From Deltaproteobacteria bacterium (GTDB lineage: Bacteria; Desulfobacterota; WTBG01; CAIYCZ01; CAIRTM01): 37,959 nucleotides of DNA. The stretch spans positions 1 to 37,959 of the forward strand of contig JAFGCP010000082.1 in the NCBI GenBank assembly GCA_016932595.1, in the 5' to 3' direction. A program made the position numbers and the translations under genes. Below the pieces are notes generated by a model that was not told where the DNA came from, searched no databases, and was given only the letters and a program-made list of their open reading frames with translations. Of this stretch, positions 31,529 to 37,959 are shown one piece after another (positions within the stretch are counted from its first letter, which is position 1; each line of letters opens with the position of its first letter).

Positions 31529-33247
31529 TCAGCCTGAGGACAGCAGGTAGGCGCGCAGGTTTACCTTGCGGTTTATGAGGCCGAGCTTTTTGCGGATGCT
31601 TGCCCGGTGGCATTCGATGGTGCGGGGTGAGAGGCTGGTTATACCGGCAATTTCCTTGGCCGTCATGCCATGCTTGATCAGGTTGGCGATTTGAATCTCC
31701 GCGGGCGTCATCGAAAGGTTGCGCGAAGCCGTCCTGCCGGCAAAAGGGGCGACAATATCCTTCAGATTAGCCTCAATAATAGCCAGGGAAGAGCGCTGCC
31801 GTTCGTCAAGGCGCGTTGCCTTCAGCCTGTCCAGATAGGGCAGCACCAGTTCATTGACATTGGCCAGTATTTTGTCCTCGTGGGTCTGTTTATCCTCTTC
31901 GCGGCCCTGCAATAAAACACGCAGGGCCGTATTCATTTCCTCGAGGGTTTCCGTGCGCTCGCGCACCTTTTCTTCGAGCTGCTCATGGGACTGCCGCAGC
32001 TCTTCAAGAACGCGCCTGCGCTCGGTTATATCGCGCACGGATGCCACAATACCGTTGTAGTCGCCCGCCTCGGTTTTCAGCACCGCAAGCCTGACCTCGG
32101 CTGGAAAAACCGTGCCGTTTTTGCGCTTCCAGCGGGCTTCAAAAAGGCTCAGGTCATCTTTGTTGTCCATGGCTTTCATGATCTGCTGTGAGAGTTCAGC
32201 ATCGGAATCATCGGCCAGCAGGGATGCCGCCGAGCCCCCTATAAGCTCTTCCTGCCGGTAGCCCGTAATGTCGGAGAAAGCCTGGTTGATCATGATGCAC
32301 TGGCCCTGGGGGTCGGACACATAGATGCCGTCGCGCGTTGTGGCGAAGATGTTTTCAAGAAAAAGCTTTGTATTGAGAAGCTGTTTTTCAGCCTTGACCC
32401 GTGTGGTGATATCGCGACAGATGGCAATGGTCCCGCGGCGGTTGCCCTCCGGGTCTGTCAGCAGCGACAGTGCCGCCTCCATGGGCACGACAACGCCGTC
32501 TTTTTTATTCATGTAGAACAGGCCCTGCGCACGGCCGGTTTCAAAAAGCTCATTGGTGACTTCTATCTGCGTATCATAATACCCTTTGTCGATGCTCAGC
32601 ATCTCTCCGGTGGTGCACATATGGGTGCCTTCAAATGAAGCAAGTTCCAGCAGAAATTTTCCCACGATGTCTTCACTGCGCTCATAGCCGAGCATGCTCA
32701 CCAGCGAGTCGTTAACCGTGACTATCATGCTGTTGAAGTCGGTGATTATAATGCCGTCTCCCGAGTGCTGCAGGATATTGCGGTAGTTTTGCTCGAGTTC
32801 CCAGTTGCCGTGCGCGTGGGTCGGATCGCGGGGCTGTTCTTCCTGCCCCTGTTTTTTTATGAGAGTGATGATGCCTGCTGCCACGGCCGTCTCGCCGGCC
32901 CTGGTGCGCGTTATAACAGAGCGCATGGTTACCTGGATCGGCGTGCCGTCGCTGGCGAGGAGCTTTATGGGCAGGGGGGCCTGCTCGGCAAGGTAGAAAT
33001 AGTAAAGGCCGAAATCGGCTATGCCTTCACGCGTTGAGGGGACAAGATTCGGAAGTATGCCCTGGTTGATGTCAAAAAATGTTTTGCCCATAAGCTCGTG
33101 CCCGGCATAACCGAGCATGGCGCAGAAGGAATCGTTTGCCTGCAGGATATGCCCCTCGGCATCGATAAAAAAAATGCCCTGCTCCGAGGCTGTATACAAC
33201 TGCCTGATGCAAATATTGATATCTTTCGTGATTCGATTTATTGCCAT
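31529..33247 (-). CDS. Triple-PAS LuxR-type regulator
   Basis: 572 residues. Three PAS domains: about 12-130 (GIFFIDAEGHILQANDSFCAMLGYAGHEL), 150-275 (GDGIIITDFNSMIVTVNDSLVSMLGYERSEDIVG) and 285-410 (TRDGIYVSDPQGQCIMINQAFSDITGYRQEELIGG), the last with a PAC tail GIVASVRDITERR. A coiled coil (QLEEKVRERTETLEEMNTALRVLLQ) leads to a helical linker and a LuxR-type helix-turn-helix at 511-572 (MTPAEIQIANLIKHGMTAKEIAGITSLSPRTIECHRASIRKKLGL). There is no histidine-kinase or receiver domain, so PAS ligand sensing would act directly on DNA binding. AGGA stands before the ATG. Neighbours (asd, purB) do not reveal a target. Confidence 0.92.
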   Translation of the reverse strand: MAINRITKDINICIRQLYTASEQGIFFIDAEGHILQANDSFCAMLGYAGHELMGKTFFDINQGILPNLVPSTREGIADFGLYYFYLAEQAPLPIKLLASDGTPIQVTMRSVITRTRAGETAVAAGIITLIKKQGQEEQPRDPTHAHGNWELEQNYRNILQHSGDGIIITDFNSMIVTVNDSLVSMLGYERSEDIVGKFLLELASFEGTHMCTTGEMLSIDKGYYDTQIEVTNELFETGRAQGLFYMNKKDGVVVPMEAALSLLTDPEGNRRGTIAICRDITTRVKAEKQLLNTKLFLENIFATTRDGIYVSDPQGQCIMINQAFSDITGYRQEELIGGSAASLLADDSDAELSQQIMKAMDNKDDLSLFEARWKRKNGTVFPAEVRLAVLKTEAGDYNGIVASVRDITERRRVLEELRQSHEQLEEKVRERTETLEEMNTALRVLLQGREEDKQTHEDKILANVNELVLPYLDRLKATRLDERQRSSLAIIEANLKDIVAPFAGRTASRNLSMTPAEIQIANLIKHGMTAKEIAGITSLSPRTIECHRASIRKKLGLINRKVNLRAYLLSSG

Positions 33248-33338
33248 CGGTGCGTCCTGATAATATTTTATATACTATAGCAAAAGCTTAAAAATGTACA
33301 GGCCGGCGTCTGCGCCCGGAGGGCCGGTCTGATTTATA

Positions 33339-33367
33339 TTGACGGGGGGCGGCTTTTCTTTTAAAAT
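33339..33367 (+). promoter_or_regulatory. Promoter of purB
   Basis: TTGACG (33339-33344), a 17-base spacer and TAAAAT (33362-33367), each one base from consensus. The leader would be about 30 bases. Confidence 0.6.
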
Positions 33368-33402
33368 TATGAGCCGCACTCTATACAAGCAGGAGGATGT
33401 TC

Positions 33403-34695
33403 ATGATAGACCGCTACAGCCGCGAGGCAATGAAAAGCATATGGTCCGATGAAAACCGGTTCAGGACTTGGCTGCAGATCGAAGTTACAGCATGTGAGGC
33501 GCTGTGCAAACTGGGGCAGGTTCCCGAGGCTGCGCTGAAAACGATACAGGAAAAGGCCGACTTCAATGTCGAGCGCATTCTTGAAATAGAAAAAGTGACC
33601 AGGCATGACGTAATCGCCTTTACGACCTGCGTGGCCGAGTATGTGGGCGAAGATGCCCGGTATATTCACTGGGGCATGACCTCTTCAGACGTTCTTGACA
33701 CAAGCTTCAGCATGCAGCTGAAGCAGGCTGCGGAGATTCTCCTTCAGGATATCGACGATCTGCTCGCGGTCATTAAGGATAAGGCCTTCCAATACAGGGA
33801 TACCGTCATGATCGGCCGCAGCCACGGTATTCATGCCGAGCCCATCACGTTTGGCCTGAAGATGGCGCTGTGGTTTGATGAAATGCAGCGGCAGAAGCGA
33901 CGCATGCAGGCTGCAGCCGAAAATGCCGCTGTCGGCAAAATATCAGGGGCCGTGGGCACATTTGCCTATATCCCGCCTTTTGTGGAGGAGTATGTCTGCT
34001 CGGCGCTCGGCCTGAAGCCGGCGCCGGTATCATCGCAGATCGTGCAGCGGGATATCTACGCCGAATTTTTTTGCGCCATGGCGCAGGTGGGCTGCTCGCT
34101 TGAAAAGTTTTCAACTGAAATACGACACCTCATGCGAACCGAGGTCTCTGAGGTGTCCGAGTATTTTTCGCCGGGGCAAAAGGGCTCCTCGGCCATGCCG
34201 CATAAAAAGAACCCCATTCTTTCTGAAAACGTATCAGGCCTCGCCCGCCTTTTGCGTGCCAATGCCCTTGCCGCCATGGAGAATGTGGCGCTGTGGCACG
34301 AGCGCGATATCAGCCACTCGTCGGTAGAGCGCGTTATCGGCCCGGACAGCACCATTGTGCTTGATTTTATGCTTGCTCGGTTCACCGGGCTTTTGAAAAA
34401 ACTGCTCGTCTATCCTGAGGTCATGCTGGAGAATATGAACAAAACAGGCGGTATGTTCTACTCGCAGCGGGTACTGCTTGAGCTGACGCAGCGCGGCGTT
34501 TCCCGGGAAGACGGCTACCGCCTGGTGCAGCGAAACGCCCATGCAGCATGGGAAAACAGGGCGGCTTTCGTTGACACTATCTGCCGGGATGCCGAGGTGA
34601 CGGCTGTTATTTCTGAAGCAGAAATAAAAAGCTTCTGCACCCCCGAGTTTTTTACGCGGCATGTCGAGACGATTTTCAGGCGCGTGTTTACATAA
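33403..34695 (+). CDS. purB: Adenylosuccinate lyase
   Basis: 430 residues from the ATG at 33403, six bases after AGGAGG; the track ATG at 33397 abuts that site and is unlikely. The enzyme cleaves SAICAR to AICAR and adenylosuccinate to AMP plus fumarate in purine synthesis. Fumarase/aspartase-superfamily blocks are present: IEKVTRHDVIAFTTCVAEYVGEDARYIHWGMTSSDVLDT, IGRSHGIHAEPITFGLK (general acid His), and the signature loop SSAMPHKKNPILSENVSGLAR. ERDISHSSVERVIGPDS follows. Length and motifs fit the shorter bacterial PurB type. It is followed about 90 bases later by the UDP-glucose dehydrogenase gene. Confidence 0.96.
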   Translation: MIDRYSREAMKSIWSDENRFRTWLQIEVTACEALCKLGQVPEAALKTIQEKADFNVERILEIEKVTRHDVIAFTTCVAEYVGEDARYIHWGMTSSDVLDTSFSMQLKQAAEILLQDIDDLLAVIKDKAFQYRDTVMIGRSHGIHAEPITFGLKMALWFDEMQRQKRRMQAAAENAAVGKISGAVGTFAYIPPFVEEYVCSALGLKPAPVSSQIVQRDIYAEFFCAMAQVGCSLEKFSTEIRHLMRTEVSEVSEYFSPGQKGSSAMPHKKNPILSENVSGLARLLRANALAAMENVALWHERDISHSSVERVIGPDSTIVLDFMLARFTGLLKKLLVYPEVMLENMNKTGGMFYSQRVLLELTQRGVSREDGYRLVQRNAHAAWENRAAFVDTICRDAEVTAVISEAEIKSFCTPEFFTRHVETIFRRVFT

Positions 34696-34787
34696 GACTT
34701 CACACCTGACTAACGCAGGCATGGATTTGCCCTAGAGAGCATGGTTGTTGCAGTTTTTTTGAAAATTTTACGAGGAGGGACTCTGTG

Positions 34788-36176
34788 ATGGTATCCACCG
34801 CAAAATTTGCCCGGAACATTCTGTGTATCGGCGCCGGCTATGTGGGCGGCCCGACAATGGCCATGATCGCGGCACGCTGTCCTCAGTATAAGGTGACTGT
34901 CGTTGATATCAATGCCGCGCGGATTGCAGCCTGGAATTCAGACGCTCTGCCCATTTACGAGCCCGGCCTTCTTGGCGTAGTCAAAGAGGCGCGGGGCCGC
35001 AATCTTTTCTTTTCCACTGATATTGAGGCCGCCATCAAAGACGCGGAGATAATTTTTGTTTCGGTCAATACGCCAACGAAAACATTCGGCGCCGGCGCGG
35101 GCAAGGCCGCGGACCTGCAGTACTGGGAGAAAACCGCCCGTATGATCAAGCGGGTTTCAACCGAGCCTAAGATCATTGTTGAGAAGAGTACGCTGCCCGT
35201 CAGAACGGCTGCCGCCATGTCGCGTATATTAAATGCCAATGGCAATAATATACATTTTGAGGTCCTTTCAAATCCCGAGTTTCTTGCCGAAGGCACGGCC
35301 GTGGAGGATATGAAGAACCCGGACCGCGTGCTGATCGGTGCGCCGGACACACCCAGCGGCATTAAAGCCCGAGATATTATGGTCGAAGTATACGCGAACT
35401 GGATACCCCGCGACAGGATTCTCACCAGTAATGTCTGGAGCGCGGAGCTTTCCAAGCTCGTCGCCAATGCCTTCCTCGCGCAGCGCATTTCATCGATCAA
35501 TTCTATTTCAGTGCTGTGCGAAAAGACCGAGGCTGATGTGGCCGAAGTAGCCCGCTCCATCGGCATGGACTCGCGCATCGGCTCGCGGTTTCTCGCATCG
35601 AGCGTCGGCTTCGGCGGCTCCTGCTTTCAGAAAGATATTCTCAATCTTGTCTATATAGCCGAGTCCTACGGCCTGCATGAAGTGGCCAGCTACTGGGAAA
35701 GCGTCGTTCTTATGAACAACTACCAGAAACGCCGGTTCGTCGCCAATATGATAGCGGCCATGTTTAATACGGTGGCCGATAAAAGAATTGCCGTGTTCGG
35801 GTTCGCCTTTAAGGCAGACACCGGCGACACGCGCGAATCCCCTGCAATCGCCGTTGTGCGGCAGCTTCTGGATGAGCGCGCACGGGTTGTGATTACTGAT
35901 CCTGAAGCGCTTGATAATGCAAAAACCGATCTGGCGGACTGCCTTGACCAGGTGGAAATGGTCAGCGATCCGTACATGGCCGCTCAGGGCGCTCATGCCA
36001 TTGCAATCTGCACAGAGTGGCAGCAGTATAAGGTCCTTGATTATAAGAAAATATTTGACAGCATGGAAAAGCCTGCCTGCATATTTGACGGCAGGAATAT
36101 TCTGGATCACGAGAAGCTATTTGCTATCGGCTTTAATGTTTTTTCTATCGGAAAGCCTGCCCGGAAGCATTATTAA
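34788..36176 (+). CDS. UDP-glucose 6-dehydrogenase, eukaryote-like type
   Basis: 462 residues from the ATG at 34788 (AGGAGG nine bases upstream; a GTG one codon earlier is possible). It oxidises UDP-glucose twice to UDP-glucuronate with [21 protein letters not shown] is the N-terminal NAD site, [11 protein letters not shown] and [10 protein letters not shown] the central core, [24 protein letters not shown] the sugar site, and [19 protein letters not shown] holds catalytic Cys279. The C-terminal domain has [18 protein letters not shown]. The GAGYVGGPT start, Phe-Gln-Lys-Asp after the Cys and ~460-residue length follow the animal/plant UGDH pattern more than the common ~440-residue bacterial form. 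Product likely feeds surface polysaccharide. Confidence 0.94.
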   Translation: MVSTAKFARNILCIGAGYVGGPTMAMIAARCPQYKVTVVDINAARIAAWNSDALPIYEPGLLGVVKEARGRNLFFSTDIEAAIKDAEIIFVSVNTPTKTFGAGAGKAADLQYWEKTARMIKRVSTEPKIIVEKSTLPVRTAAAMSRILNANGNNIHFEVLSNPEFLAEGTAVEDMKNPDRVLIGAPDTPSGIKARDIMVEVYANWIPRDRILTSNVWSAELSKLVANAFLAQRISSINSISVLCEKTEADVAEVARSIGMDSRIGSRFLASSVGFGGSCFQKDILNLVYIAESYGLHEVASYWESVVLMNNYQKRRFVANMIAAMFNTVADKRIAVFGFAFKADTGDTRESPAIAVVRQLLDERARVVITDPEALDNAKTDLADCLDQVEMVSDPYMAAQGAHAIAICTEWQQYKVLDYKKIFDSMEKPACIFDGRNILDHEKLFAIGFNVFSIGKPARKHY

Positions 36177-36202
36177 GACTTGAACGACGGAATTTTTTTA
36201 AA

Positions 36203-36276
36203 CGGCCGCCATGGTTTTTTAAGGCGGTCGCTTTGTGTCCTGTTGCCGGAAGAGCGCTCTGTGGCCTGCGGCAACA
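36203..36276 (+). terminator. Two hairpins after the UDP-glucose dehydrogenase gene
   Basis: CGGCCGCC/GGCGGTCG (36203-36210 with 36223-36230, one wobble) and TGTTGCCG/CGGCAACA (36241-36248 with 36269-36276, perfect). Neither has a good T-tract (CTTTGTG and TTTG), so termination would be weak or factor-assisted. Confidence 0.4.
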
Positions 36277-36282
36277 TTTGTA

Positions 36283-36312
36283 TTGACACTGATACTGGCC
36301 CCGGCCTATCCT
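36283..36312 (+). promoter_or_regulatory. Promoter of the heptosyltransferase gene
   Basis: TTGACA (36283-36288) and TATCCT (36307-36312) with an 18-base spacer. The -35 is perfect and the -10 is moderate. It reads into the gene at 36345. Confidence 0.55.
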
Positions 36313-36344
36313 TCCTTCATCTGAAAATTATTTACTGACGCTGC

Positions 36345-37400
36345 ATGATGAGGATTTTGATCATACGCCTCAGCGCCATCGGCGATGTCGTGCATACCCT
36401 GCCGGCGGTGCATCTTCTTAAAAAATACCTGCCCGGCTGTCATATCACCTGGGTTGTTGAGCAGGCTGCGGCGGATTTGCTCTGCGGCTATGCGGGAATA
36501 GACGAGTTGCTCGTCTCACAACGCAAAGAGTGGCTGCGGCTGGTGCGGACAGGAGCCTTTGCTTCAGCTGCCGCGCAGGCCGGCGCTTTTTTTCGCCGGT
36601 TGAGAAACACCGAGTATGATCTTGTTCTTGATTTTCAGGGGCTTTTCAAAAGCGCGGTTCTTGCGGGTCTGGCACGCGGAAAACGCAAAATAGGATTTGC
36701 CAATGCCAGGGAGCTTGCCACCCTGGTGTATACTGAGCGGGCTCCGGCGCCGGATTTTAATGATCATGCGATCAAGCGGCATATGGGCCTTTTGCGGCAT
36801 CTTGGCATAGCCGATGCGCAAGCAGTATTTTCCCCTTTTTGGGGAGAAGCCGAGCAGGCAAGCACGGCAGGGCTTGTATCGAATTCTGACGGCGCGTCAA
36901 AAAGCCCTCTTATCAGTGTGCATCCCTGTGCAGCGTGGCTGACAAAATGCTGGAATGCCAAAAAAATTGCCATGATGTGCGACAGCCTGCAAAAGGATTT
37001 TGGAGCACGAATCGTTTTTACCGGCGCAGCAGCAGAACGGGACTATATAGCAGAAATTCTGTCGCGCATGCCTGCGCCGGCTTTAAATCTTGCAGGGCGC
37101 ACGAGCCTGCGGGAACTCGCCTGTCTGTTTGCCGGAGCAGCCCTTGTCATTTCAATGGACTCCGGCCCTCTGCACCTTGCCTGCGCGGTTGGCACGCCGG
37201 TTGTGGCGCTTTTCGGCCCTACGGCGCCATGGCGGACAGGCCCTTTCGGTGCACGATACAGTGTTGTCAGAAAAGAGCTTGCCTGCAGCCCCTGCTATAG
37301 AAAGAAAAAATGCCAGCAGGGCCATCATCGCTGCATGGAGGATATAACCGTTGAGGATGTGCTGCAGGCATGCGCTCAGTATCTGCGTCAGGGGACTTGA
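36345..37400 (+). CDS. waaC: Lipopolysaccharide heptosyltransferase (WaaC-like, GT9)
   Basis: 351 residues of glycosyltransferase family 9. MRILIIRLSAIGDVVHTLPAVHLLKKYLPGCHITWVVE is the N-terminal signature with the catalytic Asp in GDVVHTLP. DLVLDFQGLFKSAVLAGLARGKRKIGF is typical of heptosyltransferase I. The nucleotide-sugar domain has VHPCAAWLTKCWNAKKIAMMCDSL, NLAGRTSLRELACLFAGAALVISMDSGPLHLACAVGTPVVALFGPT. It transfers L-glycero-D-manno-heptose from ADP-heptose to Kdo on lipid A at the cytoplasmic face. Resemblance is greater to WaaC than WaaF, but related core heptosyltransferases cannot be excluded. A Cys-rich stretch (CSPCYRKKKCQQGHHRC) near the C-terminus is often seen in this family. 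An ATG one codon downstream is an alternative start. Confidence 0.9.
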   Translation: MMRILIIRLSAIGDVVHTLPAVHLLKKYLPGCHITWVVEQAAADLLCGYAGIDELLVSQRKEWLRLVRTGAFASAAAQAGAFFRRLRNTEYDLVLDFQGLFKSAVLAGLARGKRKIGFANARELATLVYTERAPAPDFNDHAIKRHMGLLRHLGIADAQAVFSPFWGEAEQASTAGLVSNSDGASKSPLISVHPCAAWLTKCWNAKKIAMMCDSLQKDFGARIVFTGAAAERDYIAEILSRMPAPALNLAGRTSLRELACLFAGAALVISMDSGPLHLACAVGTPVVALFGPTAPWRTGPFGARYSVVRKELACSPCYRKKKCQQGHHRCMEDITVEDVLQACAQYLRQGT

Positions 37401-37425
37401 TGAGCCGCTGCGCTTTCAGTTTTTG

Positions 37426-37480
37426 TAGGTTGGGTTAAGCACGGAAAACATTGCTGGGTTTCGTTTCTTAACTCAACCTA
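37426..37480. repeat. Inverted repeat with 14-bp arms upstream of the Trm112-like gene
   Basis: TAGGTTGGGTTAAG (37426-37439) and CTTAACTCAACCTA (37467-37480) pair at 13 of 14 positions with a 27-base loop. The TAGGTTGGGTTAAGC word is, by recollection, a frequent dispersed repeat in bacterial intergenic DNA. Confidence 0.65.
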
Positions 37481-37612
37481 TCCAAAAAAAATGTCTGCAA
37501 AAACAAACGTGCATAAGGGCGAACCCAACAAGTTCTTGGTGCAGAGTTTTCGTTTATGCGCTACGTTTCGGCAAGACTGAATTTTGAATCATTGCAAAGG
37601 GAGATAAACGCA

Positions 37613-37801
37613 ATGGCCGTCAGTAAAGAACTTCTTGATATTATCGCCTGCCCCAAATGCAAGGGGACTATCTATTTGAACCAGGCTGGCGACGGGCTCA
37701 TCTGTGAGGCATGCCAGCTTGTATACCACATCAGGGACGATATACCCATCATGCTGATTGATGAAGCCACGAAGCTTGATGCAGAGCAGGCAAAGCCCTG
37801 A
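37613..37801 (+). CDS. Trm112 family zinc-binding protein
   Basis: 62 residues from the ATG at 37613, with AAAGGGAG nine bases upstream; the track's 19-residue extension has no such support. MAVSKELLDIIACPKCKGTIYL is the family start with the first CxxC, GLICEACQLVYHIRDDIPIMLIDEA gives the second Cys pair and the conserved Tyr-x-Ile-x-Asp-x-Ile-Pro-x-Met-Leu strand. Bacterial members (YcaR-like) are often found beside LPS or lipid-A genes such as lpxK and kdsB; here a heptosyltransferase is the preceding gene, which fits. In eukaryotes Trm112 activates methyltransferases; the bacterial function is not settled. Confidence 0.92.
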   Translation: MAVSKELLDIIACPKCKGTIYLNQAGDGLICEACQLVYHIRDDIPIMLIDEATKLDAEQAKP

Positions 37802-37872
37802 GAATGCGTTTACGCTTTCTGGTTAGAGCATTTTTCTTTAATTTGTAGCCGAATTCTCCATACATGGCAATC

Positions 37873-37939
37873 CCGTTCGTGGTGAGCTTGTCGAACCATG
37901 AACGGAAAGTCGGCCCTTCGACAGGCTCAGGGCGAACGG
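37873..37939. repeat. Paired inverted copies of a TTCGACA-GCTCA repeat
   Basis: The unit GTTCGTGGTGAGCTTGTCGA (from 37875) and, reversed, CCCTTCGACAGGCTCAGGGC (from 37914, ending GAACGG) are diverged copies in opposite orientation, each itself hairpin-forming (GTTCG/CGAAC). Words of this type are, by recollection, very common dispersed intergenic repeats. The window ends 20 bases later. Confidence 0.7.
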
Positions 37940-37959
37940 ATAGGAGTTTCGTTTTCGGA

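Noticed and set aside
1-37959. CRISPR arrays, tRNA, rRNA, transposases, phage genes
   Set aside because: Looked for by eye; none seen. The repeats present are irregular intergenic words, not evenly spaced direct repeats with spacers.

Overview
The window is an ordinary-looking chromosomal segment, perhaps with a contig edge at base 1 (12 G in a row), from a Gram-negative bacterium. Evidence for an outer membrane and periplasm includes a WaaC-type heptosyltransferase, a SurA-like chaperone, a periplasmic cyclophilin, TRAP transport and lipoprotein signals. The gene families (TatT-linked TRAP operon, DUF3015/DUF4105 pair, PAS-LuxR regulator, ferredoxin next to a geranylgeranyl-reductase-like flavoprotein, intergenic heptad repeats) fit a Desulfobacterota/deltaproteobacterial or Nitrospirota-like anaerobe best. 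That placement is inference and no marker gene settles it. I see no rRNA, tRNA, CRISPR array, transposase or prophage.

Layout. 1-3.03 kb: a promoter/repeat-rich leader, then a DUF3015 secreted protein and a DUF4105 (Lnb-like) protein whose signal-peptide codons contain the preceding gene's terminator. 3.1-7.1 kb: AlkD-type DNA glycosylase, SLC13-type permease with TrkA-C domains, and on the minus strand a DUF4870 membrane protein and a secreted orphan. 7.5-9.1 kb: metal-sensing ArsR regulator with its operator and an SO_0444-type metal efflux permease. 9.5-12.2 kb: MarR regulator, Cys-rich membrane protein, two-cluster ferredoxin and GGR-like flavoprotein. 12.5-14.9 kb: YjbQ, a zinc-ribbon protein and a SpoIID/LytB protein. 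14.9-18.7 kb (minus): TatT-DctP-DctQM TRAP importer. 19.0-23.6 kb: secreted cyclophilin, then an operon of a B12-fold protein lacking the cobalamin histidine plus a three-part ABC exporter. 23.75-24.7 kb (minus): SurA-like isomerase.

24.9-26.5 kb: a tight three-gene set of a small membrane protein, a membrane-anchored alpha/beta hydrolase and a bacterial cereblon-type CULT-domain protein that retains the three-tryptophan pocket and both zinc CxxC pairs. 26.7-29.2 kb: glycerophosphodiesterase, then NfeD and an SPFH/stomatin protein. 29.2-30.3 kb: a gene-poor gap. 30.3-37.8 kb: asd, a PAS-LuxR regulator (minus), purB, UDP-glucose 6-dehydrogenase, heptosyltransferase and a Trm112-like protein.

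Most of the content is housekeeping or transport. The least ordinary items are the CULT protein and its operon, the dual-use terminator/signal-peptide sequence, the duplicated promoter module at 0.3 and 3.1 kb, the His-less B12-fold ABC operon, the MarR-ferredoxin-GGR cluster, and several families of palindromic or heptad intergenic repeats, two of which sit inside operons.
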